This document shows, in pieces, positions 33,517-41,766 of a DNA stretch of 64,000 bases (its first letter is position 1; each line of letters opens with the position of its first letter). The position numbers were made by a program, and so were the translations under genes. The stretch spans positions 1-64,000 of the forward strand of contig CAZVHP010000003.1 of assembly GCA_964627305.1 (NCBI GenBank), read 5' to 3'. The notes beneath the pieces are model-generated. The model did no database searches, had not been told where the DNA came from, and was given only the letters and a program-made list of their open reading frames with translations. Source of the stretch: WJKG01 sp964627305. GTDB taxonomy: Bacteria; Zixibacteria; MSB-5A5; GN15; FEB-12.

Positions 33517-34601
33517 TGCTCGAACGAACATGGAAGAGAATTCTCAGGCGCAAGGGTTTGAGTCTTTGGGGGATTCCGGCCCTGGGGCTTTGGGTGGTGT
33601 CCCTGTTTTACCGTCTGGGGGTCAGGCTAAGTCAGAATGCTGTCGAGGTCCGGGTGCGTGTGAGGGTACCGGTGTTGTCGGTGGGGAACATTACGGTGGG
33701 AGGGACGGGCAAGACGCCGCTGGTGGCGCTGGTTGCCTCGCGGCTGATTCGGGATGAGTTTCGGGTGGGGATTGTGTCCTCGGGCTGGGGGCGCGGTGAT
33801 GACACCCCGTTCGTGGAAGCGGGCTATCGGGTGCTGAAACTGCCGGTGAACCGGACTGGTGATGAAGTGATGTTGTTGGCAGAGTTGCTGCCGGAGGCCT
33901 TGTTCGCGGTGCACCGGGTCAAGGCGGAGGGGGCGAGGGCGCTGGCCGAGACGGGTGAGGTTGATGTGATTATTGTGGATGACGGTTTTCAGCACCGGGA
34001 GCTGCACCGCGATCTGGACCTGGTGACGTATGACGGGGCGGTGACGAGGAAGTTTCTGCACATGTTCCCCTACGGGTTGCTTCGCGAGCCGATGCAATCG
34101 CTGAAGCGGGCGGATGTGATAGTGATAACGCGGGCGAATTTTGCGCCGGATTTGAGTGCAGTTCGCCGTCGGCTGGGCCGGATCAACCCGCAGGCGGCGT
34201 TGTTCCATGCCCAGTTCGGGTGTGGTGACCTGGTGGGTCGGGACCGGAGGCTTCCGGTGAAGTATATAGAGGACAAGTCGGTCTTTTTGTTTGCGGGGGT
34301 AGGCAATTTCAAGCCGTTGCGCAGGCAGGTGCAGGCCCTGGCGGGTGATCTGGACTATGCGCTGGAGCTGTCGGATCACCAGGAGTATGACGAGGGGCTG
34401 TTGGGGCTGATCAAGCGTCGGGTGGATGAGTTTGACTCGGATGTGATTGTCACGACGGGCAAGGACTGGGTGAAGCTGGGGGGCTTTGATTTTGGCCGTG
34501 AGACCTACTATCTTGCGCAGACGGTTGATGTTGATCCGGGAGAAGAGAAGTTGATGGCACATATTATTGAGCACTTGCGGCTTCAGAAACGGAAGGATTG
34601 A
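33513..34601 (+). CDS. lpxK: tetraacyldisaccharide 4'-kinase
   Basis: This 362-residue protein has the LpxK signature: an N-terminal hydrophobic helix, then VPVLSVGNITVGGTGKTPLVALVASRL, containing the P-loop GGTGKTP, and IIVDDGFQHRELHRDLDLVTYDG. It phosphorylates the 4' position of the lipid A disaccharide at the cytoplasmic face of the membrane. Length is normal. The ATG overlaps the kdtA stop, and its own stop overlaps nadB, making a tightly packed operon. Confidence 0.95.
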   Translation: MMLERTWKRILRRKGLSLWGIPALGLWVVSLFYRLGVRLSQNAVEVRVRVRVPVLSVGNITVGGTGKTPLVALVASRLIRDEFRVGIVSSGWGRGDDTPFVEAGYRVLKLPVNRTGDEVMLLAELLPEALFAVHRVKAEGARALAETGEVDVIIVDDGFQHRELHRDLDLVTYDGAVTRKFLHMFPYGLLREPMQSLKRADVIVITRANFAPDLSAVRRRLGRINPQAALFHAQFGCGDLVGRDRRLPVKYIEDKSVFLFAGVGNFKPLRRQVQALAGDLDYALELSDHQEYDEGLLGLIKRRVDEFDSDVIVTTGKDWVKLGGFDFGRETYYLAQTVDVDPGEEKLMAHIIEHLRLQKRKD

Positions 34602-36211
34602 TGGAGCGCCACTATGATATCCTTGTGATTGGCAGCGGGATTGCGGGTCTGTTCTTTGCGTTGAAGGTCTCGGAGCAGAACCCCGACAGGTCGATTGCGA
34701 TCATCACGAAGAAGGGTGAGTCGGATACGAGCACCAACCGTGCCCAGGGGGGGATAGCGGCAGTACTGGCGGGGACGGACTCGGTTGAGGCTCATGTTGC
34801 AGACACAGTTCGTGTGGGCGGGGGGTTGTGCAGGGAGGAGGTGGTTCGGCAGATTGTCGAGGACAGCCCGCGGGTGATTGAGGAGCTGGTCAGTTATGGA
34901 GTGAAGTTCACTCGTCAGGACGGGGAGTACGATCTGGGGCGCGAGGGGGGGCACTCGCACAAGCGGGTGGTGCATGCGGCAGATTTCACGGGGCGGGAGA
35001 TAGAGCGGGCGCTGATCGTGGCGTGCCGGGCGGCGGGCAATGTTGACTTTTATCGGGATCACATGGCGCTTGATCTGATGAGTTATGAGCAGGGTGGTCA
35101 GGAGTACTGCGCGGGGGCGTTCGTGTTTTCGGAGCGGAAGTCATCGTTTACGGCCTTCTATGCACCGGTGACGATGCTGGCGAGCGGGGGGCTGGGGCAG
35201 GTGTACTTTCATAATACGAATCCGAAGATTGCAACCGGGGACGGGCAGGCGATGGCGTTTCGGGCGGGGGTGTCGGTGGCGAATCTGGAATTCGTGCAGT
35301 TTCATCCGACGGCGCTGTATACGCCGGGGCGCTGGCCGTTTCTCATCAGCGAGGCGGTGCGCGGCGAGGGGGGGCGGTTAAAGAGTGTCGATGGGCGGTA
35401 TTTCATGGAGGATGCGCACGAGCTGAAGGACCTGGCGCCCCGTGATGTGGTGGCGCGGGCGATTGACCGGGAGTTGAAGGAGACCGGGGAGGAGTACGTT
35501 CTGCTGGAGGTGCAGCACCTCGATGCGAAGTTCGTGAAGCAGCGTTTCCCGAATATATACAAGGAGTGTCTGCGTCGCGGGTTCGACATGACACAACGCT
35601 CGCTGCCGGTGGTGCCGGCGGCGCACTATGCGTGCGGCGGAGTGGTAGCATCGATAGCAGGGGAGACCGTACTGCACGGTCTTTTTGTGGCCGGGGAGGT
35701 GGCTATGACGGGCATGCACGGAGCGAACCGGCTGGCCTCGAACTCATTGTTGGAGGCAGTGGTGATGGCGCGCCGGGCGGCCGACAAGGCGACCGCGTAT
35801 CTGAAGGAGACGGGCGGGCTGGAGTCGGACCATATCGACACGCCGTTGTTTTCATCGCTTCGCTATCCGCGGGAGAAGGTGCTGATTGCGCATGACCGAA
35901 ACGAGCTGAACCGGGTTATGTCGGATTTCGTGGGGATTGTTCGCACCGAGGACCGCCTGAAACTGGCTCTGGAGCGGATTGGGCAGATTAAAGAAGGGAT
36001 CGAGCAGTATTATCTGGCGACGCCGGCGACATACAACGTGGTGGAACTTCGCAATATGGCCACGGTGGCGGAACTGATTGTGCGGAGTGCGCTTTCGCGC
36101 AGGGAGTCACGGGGGTTGCATTACCTGCTGGATTATCCGGAAGCGAAGGAGGAGTATCGGCACGATACGATCATCAAGGGACGACTTGACAAAGGGCAAA
36201 GCGATGGCTGA
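34601..36211 (+). CDS. nadB: L-aspartate oxidase
   Basis: This 536-residue flavoprotein makes iminoaspartate for NAD synthesis. It has the FAD-binding GSGIAGLFFALKVSE near the start, NRAQGGIAAVL, GHSHKRVVHAADFTGREIERAL and AAHYACGGV near residue 345. These match NadB rather than fumarate reductase. The ATG overlaps the lpxK stop (TGATG); a TTG one codon upstream is ignored. nadA and nadC are not seen in the window. It overlaps guaA by 8 nt. Confidence 0.93.
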   Translation: MERHYDILVIGSGIAGLFFALKVSEQNPDRSIAIITKKGESDTSTNRAQGGIAAVLAGTDSVEAHVADTVRVGGGLCREEVVRQIVEDSPRVIEELVSYGVKFTRQDGEYDLGREGGHSHKRVVHAADFTGREIERALIVACRAAGNVDFYRDHMALDLMSYEQGGQEYCAGAFVFSERKSSFTAFYAPVTMLASGGLGQVYFHNTNPKIATGDGQAMAFRAGVSVANLEFVQFHPTALYTPGRWPFLISEAVRGEGGRLKSVDGRYFMEDAHELKDLAPRDVVARAIDRELKETGEEYVLLEVQHLDAKFVKQRFPNIYKECLRRGFDMTQRSLPVVPAAHYACGGVVASIAGETVLHGLFVAGEVAMTGMHGANRLASNSLLEAVVMARRAADKATAYLKETGGLESDHIDTPLFSSLRYPREKVLIAHDRNELNRVMSDFVGIVRTEDRLKLALERIGQIKEGIEQYYLATPATYNVVELRNMATVAELIVRSALSRRESRGLHYLLDYPEAKEEYRHDTIIKGRLDKGQSDG

Positions 36212-37745
36212 TCATCACGAGTTGATTGTAATTGTCGATTTCGGGTCACAGTACACGCAACTGATCGCGCGCCGGGTGCGGGAGGCGAAGGTGTATTGCG
36301 AGATGGTGCCGTGCACTGATGATATGACGGCGTTTGCCGAGCGCAACGTGAAGGGGTATATCCTTTCGGGGGGGCCGGCCTCGCTGAGCGATCCGCTGGC
36401 GCCGCGGACTGACCCGCGTCTGTTCACCCAGGGGAAGCCGATTCTGGGTCTGTGTTACGGGATGCAGTTGATGGCGGATCAGTTGGGGGGCGAACTGGTG
36501 CCCTCGACAAACCGTGAGTACGGCCGGGCGCGGCTGACGGTGCGCAAGAGTGACGGCCTGTTTGCGGGGCTTGGGCGGAACAGCCAGGTGTGGATGTCGC
36601 ACGGGGACTCGATCAGCAGGATGCCGCCGGGGTTCGAGCTGATCGGATCGACAGAGTCGCTTCAGGTGGCCGCAATTGCGGATGAGAAGCGCCGGTTGTA
36701 CGGTCTGCAGTTTCACCCGGAGGTGCATCATACGGAGCATGGGCGGGATATTCTGCACAACTTCCTTTTCGATGTTTGCGGGGCCGCGGGCGACTGGAGC
36801 CCGGAAGCGTTTCTCGACCTGGCCATTGACAAGGTGCGCGAGCAGGTTCAGGACGGCGAAGTGGTCCTGGGGATTTCCGGCGGGGTCGATTCGACGGTGG
36901 CGGCCATGGTGCTCAAGGCAGCGATCGGCGAGCGGCTGCACGCGGTGTTCGTCAACAACGGGCTGCTTCGCAAGAACGAGTTTGAGGATGTGACGGCGAT
37001 GCTTCAGTCGCTGAAGCTCAATCTGTATCCGGTCGATGCCTCGGATACGTTTTTGGCGCGGCTGGCGGGGGTGGTCGATCCGGAGAAGAAGCGGAAGATT
37101 ATCGGGAATACGTTCATTGACGTGTTCGAGGGTGAGGCTGAGCGTCTGGGCAGGATTGATTTTCTGGCGCAGGGGACGCTGTATCCGGACGTGATCGAGT
37201 CGGTCAGTTTCAAGGGGCCCTCGGTGACGATCAAGTCGCACCATAACGTCGGCGGTCTCAAGGACCGTATGAGACTGAAGCTGGTGGAGCCGCTGCGGGA
37301 ATTGTTCAAGGATGAGGTGCGCCAGTTGGGCCGGGTGCTGGGGTTGCCGGAGTCGTTTATCAATCGGCACCCGTTTCCGGGGCCGGGGCTGGCGGTTCGC
37401 ATACTCGGTGACGTGACCTACGAGCGGTGTAATGTGCTTCGCGAAGTGGATGCGATTTTTATCGAGGCGCTGTATCGGCATGGGATCTACAACGACATCT
37501 GGCAGGCGTTCGCGGTGCTGCTGCCGGTGAAAGCGGTCGGGGTGATGGGGGACGAGCGGACCTATGAGAACGTGGTGGCCCTTCGCGCGGTCACCTCGAC
37601 CGATGCGATGACGGCGGACTGGGCGCGGATCGATCCGGACATACTGGGGGAGGTGTCTAATCAGATCATTCGCAATGTGCCGGGTGTAAATCGGGTGACC
37701 TATGATATATCATCGAAACCCCCCGCCACCATCGAATGGGAGTGA
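36204..37745 (+). CDS. guaA: GMP synthase (glutamine-hydrolysing)
   Basis: This 513-residue two-domain enzyme converts XMP to GMP. The class I glutamine amidotransferase domain shows GLCYGMQLMADQLGG (nucleophile Cys) and FHPEVHHTEHG. The ATP-pyrophosphatase domain shows GISGGVDSTVAAMVL (PP-loop), and the C-terminal dimerisation domain shows FPGPGLAVRILG. The start at 36204 overlaps the nadB end; the longer open frame at 36078 is a shadow. Its last codons (coding for ATIEWE) and the following 27 bases are duplicated twice downstream (37811-37854 and 38033-38076), which is unusual. Confidence 0.95.
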   Translation: MADHHELIVIVDFGSQYTQLIARRVREAKVYCEMVPCTDDMTAFAERNVKGYILSGGPASLSDPLAPRTDPRLFTQGKPILGLCYGMQLMADQLGGELVPSTNREYGRARLTVRKSDGLFAGLGRNSQVWMSHGDSISRMPPGFELIGSTESLQVAAIADEKRRLYGLQFHPEVHHTEHGRDILHNFLFDVCGAAGDWSPEAFLDLAIDKVREQVQDGEVVLGISGGVDSTVAAMVLKAAIGERLHAVFVNNGLLRKNEFEDVTAMLQSLKLNLYPVDASDTFLARLAGVVDPEKKRKIIGNTFIDVFEGEAERLGRIDFLAQGTLYPDVIESVSFKGPSVTIKSHHNVGGLKDRMRLKLVEPLRELFKDEVRQLGRVLGLPESFINRHPFPGPGLAVRILGDVTYERCNVLREVDAIFIEALYRHGIYNDIWQAFAVLLPVKAVGVMGDERTYENVVALRAVTSTDAMTADWARIDPDILGEVSNQIIRNVPGVNRVTYDISSKPPATIEWE

Positions 37746-37768
37746 TGTTGTCACTTTTGTGGTAGCGA
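37725..37768 (+). repeat. guaA 3'-end repeat, copy 1 (host copy)
   Basis: This 44-bp segment spans the last codons and stop of guaA and the 3' hairpin (GTGA..TCAC followed by TTTT). Copies 2 and 3 differ from it at only two positions (TGATG to TGACG and TTTTGTGG to TTTTGGGG). Only copy 1 is part of an open guaA frame. Confidence 0.85.
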
Positions 37769-37810
37769 TGTGATTGGTGAATGGGGTGCGAACTGCTTGT
37801 CGTCACAGGT

Positions 37811-37854
37811 GCCACCATCGAATGGGAGTGACGTTGTCACTTTTGGGGTAGCGA
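37811..37854 (+). repeat. guaA 3'-end repeat, copy 2
   Basis: This is a non-coding duplicate of the guaA tail including GTGAC-GTT-GTCAC hairpin and TTTT. It shares a further 15 bases on its left side with copy 3 (37795-37810), so copies 2 and 3 are more closely related to each other than to copy 1. Confidence 0.85.
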
Positions 37855-37963
37855 GGGAAGGGGAGCGGTGTGATCGGGGGCAGGCCGGGAGGTATGGCGC
37901 GTGCAGGCCGCACATTTGATCCGGAGGAAAGACGAGCCGGTGCTACCCACCGGTGCGGGGGAT

Positions 37964-38017
37964 GTCGAAACCTCGCTTCGCGATCGGCCTTCGGCCGACA
38001 GGGGTTTCGACCTACGG
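37964..38017. repeat. palindromic REP-like element A
   Basis: GTCGAAACC (37964-37972) pairs with GGTTTCGAC (38003-38011), enclosing two smaller hairpins: CTCGCTTCGCGA and the CGGCC-TT-CGGCCG stem. Related elements lie at 49989-50051 and 50857-50904. The element ends CCTACGGC, immediately before copy 3 of the guaA tail. Confidence 0.82.
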
Positions 38018-38032
38018 CTTGTCGTCACAGGT

Positions 38033-38076
38033 GCCACCATCGAATGGGAGTGACGTTGTCACTTTTGGGGTAGCGG
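38033..38076 (+). repeat. guaA 3'-end repeat, copy 3
   Basis: This copy is identical to copy 2 over 59 bases including left flank (38017-38032). It lies directly after REP-like element A. Confidence 0.85.
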
Positions 38077-38130
38077 GGGAGGGGTGAGGCACAGTGGTGG
38101 GCAGGGGTTTGGGGTTGCATGGGCTACGGC

Positions 38131-38159
38131 AGGGACAGGCGGGACGCCTGCCGCCCACG
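38131..38159. repeat. hairpin repeat R2, copy a
   Basis: CAGGCG-GGA-CGCCTG hairpin followed by CCGCCCACG. The same sequence with one base difference (GGCAGGCGGGACGCCTGCC) occurs at 49956-49982, in another intergenic gap. Confidence 0.75.
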
Positions 38160-38253
38160 GGAATCTGTAAACCATGTCTCCGGTCTGCACCCCGGGCCGC
38201 CCACGAGATGTTGCTATCCTGGAGGTGAGGGAGGTGAGAGAGGAAAGAGTCGG

Positions 38254-38278
38254 CCGAGGCAAGCCTCGGGCCACCCCA
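38254..38278. repeat. hairpin repeat R3, copy a
   Basis: CCGAGGC-AA-GCCTCGG followed by GCCACCCCA. The right half plus the tail recurs at 56701-56717 (AAGCCTCGGGCCACCCC), where it is the right terminal repeat of a 190-bp element. Confidence 0.7.
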
Positions 38279-38497
38279 TTGTTTGTTCCTGAGTTGAGTT
38301 TGGTGTTGATATGGGGGTGTTGTTGCGATTGGTGCGCGGTTGTCACTGTTTGACTTGCATCGGGATGATCGACGGTTATCATGGACAATCGGGGCTATCA
38401 GGCGGATGAGATGAATCGCGACTTCCCGGTGTGGCAGCCAGCCTGAGCCAATATCTCTTCTTCGTTACACGGTAGTGGAGACCATAGGAGGTGGAGT

Positions 38498-39667
38498 GTG
38501 AAGAGGTTGATGTTGTTAGTGACGGCGATCGTGGTAGTCACTGGTGGATGTTCTGAGCGGGCTCAGCAGACGACAGAGGTGCCGTCGCATCTGCAGCCCT
38601 ATGTTGAGTATGTGAAGCAACAGGGGCAGTCGCCGACCGAGTATATTGCGTCGAGATTTGCCGATCACGATGTGGTCTGGCTGGGGGAGATGCACGGGAT
38701 CAAGCATGATCCGTTGCTCGTTCAGGAGCTGGTGCCGGTGGTCTATGAGCAGGGAGTACGCGGACTGGCGACGGAGTTTGCGCGCAAGGAAGACCAGCCA
38801 CTGATTGACAGTCTGCTGAAGCTCAATGAGTATGACGAAGATCTGGCGCTGCTGGTAGCATTCCATAATGATTGGGGTTATCATGAATACCAGGATATCT
38901 TCAAGGCCGTTTGGGAGTTCAATCAGATGCTACCGGATACGTCGGAGCCGTTTTGGATTTACGGTATGAATTGCTCGCCCGACTGGTCACACGTCAAGTC
39001 TCCGGAGGATCGCGATAAGTACGAGGTAATGCAGAAGGTTTGGGGTGGCTGTAGCGAAGAGGACTGGGCGGAGGTGATACTCGAGCAGGTCGAACAGGGC
39101 AGGAAACTGCTGGCGTACAGCGGGATTCATCATGCCTTCACGCGGTACCTGCAACCGAGGGTCTTACCCGGGTCGGAACGCGGTGAGTTCAGGGGGTTTG
39201 AGGAGCACCGTGCAGCGCGTTATGTGTATGAGGCGTTGGGGGATCGTGTGATGACCGTCTTCCTGCACGCCCCATGGAATGGTCCACGCGGTTATGACGA
39301 CTCCCTGTGTTTACCGGCAGGCGGGGTCGTTGATTCGGTGATGGCGCTGCTGGGGTCGGAGCACTACCCGGTTGGGTTTGATGTCGACACCGGTCCGTTT
39401 GGCGAACTCCGGGTCCCGCATACTGTGTATGCAATTGGCTATGAGGATTTCACTCTGGGGCAATACTGCGACGGGTACATTTTCCAGAGGCCGTTTGCTG
39501 AATATGAAGCAGTAACGGCCATACCGGGTTTCGTTAATGAGCAGAATCTGGAACAGGCTCGGCGTCAGAGGATGAGCTATCGTGATTTTACAGTGGAGAG
39601 TTACTACGAAGATGAGGTGTCGGGATTGCAACGTATGCAGGAAGCCTGGCGGCGATTGTATGAGTGA
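38498..39667 (+). CDS. predicted lipoprotein with EreA/ChaN-like fold
   Basis: This 389-residue protein starts with GTG at 38498 after AGGAGG and has a lipoprotein signal (LMLLVTAIVVVTGGC). The mature N-terminal part carries VVWLGEMHGIKHDPLLVQELVP and later YSGIHHAFTRYL, patterns that resemble the GExH and His motifs of the erythromycin-esterase/ChaN/TraB-like alpha-beta fold. Substrate is unknown; antibiotic esterase activity cannot be claimed. It is likely anchored to a membrane facing the periplasm. No operon partner is evident; the next gene is 68 bp away. Confidence 0.7.
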   Translation: MKRLMLLVTAIVVVTGGCSERAQQTTEVPSHLQPYVEYVKQQGQSPTEYIASRFADHDVVWLGEMHGIKHDPLLVQELVPVVYEQGVRGLATEFARKEDQPLIDSLLKLNEYDEDLALLVAFHNDWGYHEYQDIFKAVWEFNQMLPDTSEPFWIYGMNCSPDWSHVKSPEDRDKYEVMQKVWGGCSEEDWAEVILEQVEQGRKLLAYSGIHHAFTRYLQPRVLPGSERGEFRGFEEHRAARYVYEALGDRVMTVFLHAPWNGPRGYDDSLCLPAGGVVDSVMALLGSEHYPVGFDVDTGPFGELRVPHTVYAIGYEDFTLGQYCDGYIFQRPFAEYEAVTAIPGFVNEQNLEQARRQRMSYRDFTVESYYEDEVSGLQRMQEAWRRLYE

Positions 39668-39734
39668 GCGGCCGGGACCTTGCGTATCATTTGTGGTGTT
39701 GTATCGTTGAACGTGAAGATGTAAGTTGCGAGCT

Positions 39735-40652
39735 ATGAGGCTGATGCGGATGATCATCTGGGTTGTGGGAGCAGTTGGAGTTGTTGTCGGTGTCGTGATG
39801 GTGTATTTTTGGCTGATTCAGGACCGGATGGTTTTCGCGCCGACCAGGGAGTATGCTGTGACGCCCGATCAGTTGGGGCTGGTGTATGAGTCGGTGGCGC
39901 TGCAGCATGCGGGCGGGCCGAAGATCGTGGGGTGGTATTTCCCGGCCGATCAGCCGATGATGGGCGCAACGGTGGCGCCGAGCGGGGTGACGGTGCTGTT
40001 CTTTCACGGTAACGGCGGGAATAATTCGCACCGGATGGAGTCAATGGAGTTCCTGCTTGGTTTGGGGGCCAGCGTCTTCTTGATTGACTATCAGGGCTAT
40101 GGTCAGTCCGAGGGGAAACCAAGTGAGAAGGGTCTGTATGCTGATGCGCGGCTGGCCTGGGATTGGTTGACGGGGGAGAGGGGATGCCGGGCGGGGGACA
40201 TTGTGATCATGGGGCGGTCGCTTGGCGGGGCGGTGGCGGTTGAGTTGGCGACTGAGGTGAAGGCGCGGGGGGTGTTGGTGGAGTCCTCGCTGACCTCGGT
40301 GGTGGATATGGGGCGGGAGCTGTTGCCGTTTCTGCCGGTGAAGTGGCTGGCGCGGTATGCGTTCGATTCGGCGGGAAAGATCGGGCGGGTGGGTTGTCCG
40401 GTGCTGGTGACGCATTCGCCGCAGGATGAGATGATACCGTATCGTATGGGGGAGAGGCTCTATGAGTTGGCGCCGGAGCCGAAGGAGTTCGTGCGGCTTT
40501 CCGGGGGGCATAACGACCGGGGGTATTTTGCGAGTGGGGAGTACGTGGAGGCGGTGAGGCGGTTGCTGGACGGGCGGTTGGGTGATGGTGCCGGTGGGTC
40601 GACAAAATCGGTTGACAAGGGCGGTTCAAGCGGCTATCGTGGAGCCTCGTGA
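39735..40652 (+). CDS. membrane-anchored alpha/beta hydrolase
   Basis: This 305-residue protein has an N-terminal membrane helix (MIIWVVGAVGVVVGVVMVYFWL) and an alpha/beta-hydrolase domain. The oxyanion segment FFHGNGGNNSHR, nucleophile elbow GRSLGG (Ser in G-x-S-x-G) and the terminal His in SGGHNDRGYF are visible; the acid is probably Asp in SPQDEMI. The layout is that of BEM46/FrsA-like hydrolases. Substrate is unknown. The ATG at 39735 is preferred to the TTG at 39726. Confidence 0.88.
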   Translation: MRLMRMIIWVVGAVGVVVGVVMVYFWLIQDRMVFAPTREYAVTPDQLGLVYESVALQHAGGPKIVGWYFPADQPMMGATVAPSGVTVLFFHGNGGNNSHRMESMEFLLGLGASVFLIDYQGYGQSEGKPSEKGLYADARLAWDWLTGERGCRAGDIVIMGRSLGGAVAVELATEVKARGVLVESSLTSVVDMGRELLPFLPVKWLARYAFDSAGKIGRVGCPVLVTHSPQDEMIPYRMGERLYELAPEPKEFVRLSGGHNDRGYFASGEYVEAVRRLLDGRLGDGAGGSTKSVDKGGSSGYRGAS

Positions 40653-40664
40653 AGCAGTAAGACT

Positions 40665-41648
40665 ATGCTGGACAAAGAGAAACTGATCGAATACGTACAG
40701 CCGGTCGAGCATGACCTGGCTGAGTTCAAGCGCAAGCTGAACGACAATCTCAAGGGTGATTCTCCCCTGATTAGTTCGATTGCCCGTCACCTGCTGAAGT
40801 CCCGCGGCAAGCGGATTCGGCCGGTGTTTCTTTTTCTGTCCTCGCGGGCGGCGGATAGTTTCACTGACAAGAGTGTTGATGCCTCGCTGGCGATTGAGCT
40901 GATCCACACCGCGACGCTGCTTCATGACGATGTGGTGGATGAGTCGGAGATGCGGCGGGGGCAGGAGACGGTGAACGCCCAGTGGACGAATTTGATTTCG
41001 GTGTTGATGGGTGATTACCTGTTTGCCAAGGCATTTCGGTTGATGGTGGCCACCGAGTCACTGGATTTGATGCAGGCGATATCACGGGCGACGGAGCGCG
41101 TGAGTGTGGGGGAACTTCGACAGATCGAGGAGACGAGCAATTACGATTTGTCGGAGGAGGAGTATGTCTCGATAATTGCCGATAAGACGGCCTCGCTGTT
41201 CACAGTATCGTGTGAGGCCGGGCCGATATTGTCGCGTCGGGATGCGGGGCAGCGTCGGGCGTTTGCGACATTCGGGGAGAAGGTGGGGATAGCCTTTCAG
41301 GTGGCCGACGATTTGCTGGATTTTGTGGGAGATGCCGAGATTACGGGCAAGCAGCCGGGCAACGATGTTCTGACGGGGAAGGTGACGCTGCCGCTGATTT
41401 ATTCGCTTCGTAAAGTGAGCAAGCCGAGCCGTCGGGAGATAGTGACCTATCTGGGCAAGACCGAAGGGGAGGAGCGTTTTGACCGGGTCAAGGTGTTCGT
41501 GGAGGAGACCGGCGGGATCGACTATGCCTACGGCCGCGCGAACAGCCTGTGTGATGAGGGGCTGGAGGCTATCGGGGATCTGGGGGATTCGGTGTACTTC
41601 CGGTCGCTGGTGGAACTGGTTCGCTTTACTACTGCCCGTGTTGCCTGA
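40665..41648 (+). CDS. polyprenyl diphosphate synthase (trans-isoprenyl, IspB-type)
   Basis: This 327-residue protein has the first aspartate-rich motif in LLHDDVVDESEMRRG and the second in QVADDLLDFVGD, plus GKRIRPVFLFLS near residue 47 and GKVTLPLIYSL. Length and motifs fit octaprenyl/heptaprenyl synthases making quinone side chains; chain length cannot be read reliably. It begins 12 bp after the hydrolase gene. Confidence 0.92.
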   Translation: MLDKEKLIEYVQPVEHDLAEFKRKLNDNLKGDSPLISSIARHLLKSRGKRIRPVFLFLSSRAADSFTDKSVDASLAIELIHTATLLHDDVVDESEMRRGQETVNAQWTNLISVLMGDYLFAKAFRLMVATESLDLMQAISRATERVSVGELRQIEETSNYDLSEEEYVSIIADKTASLFTVSCEAGPILSRRDAGQRRAFATFGEKVGIAFQVADDLLDFVGDAEITGKQPGNDVLTGKVTLPLIYSLRKVSKPSRREIVTYLGKTEGEERFDRVKVFVEETGGIDYAYGRANSLCDEGLEAIGDLGDSVYFRSLVELVRFTTARVA

Positions 41649-41766
41649 TTCCGGGCATGTTTACTTCCTGGTGTGGTACCATCTGTCGAGTGTTATCAGG
41701 GCGAATCTGCCCTCTGAGGTTGCGGGCGGGGGAGAACATGCCTGCGGTGGCGGAGTATAAGAGCTG

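Larger units (their letters stand above)
37746..38497. other. repeat-rich intergenic region
   Basis: This 752-bp gap contains no convincing gene. It holds two extra copies of the guaA 3' end, a palindromic REP-like element, a 24-bp motif shared with 56791-56811 (centre GGCCGGGAGGTATGGCG), a hairpin repeat shared with 49956-49982 and a CCGAGGCAAGCCTCGG hairpin. Short minus-strand frames across it have low-complexity Pro/Ser content and are considered spurious. Confidence 0.75.

Noticed and set aside
37946..38076. CRISPR array from repeated 44-59-bp segments
   Set aside because: Only three copies, irregular spacing, and they contain host gene coding sequence; no cas genes nearby.
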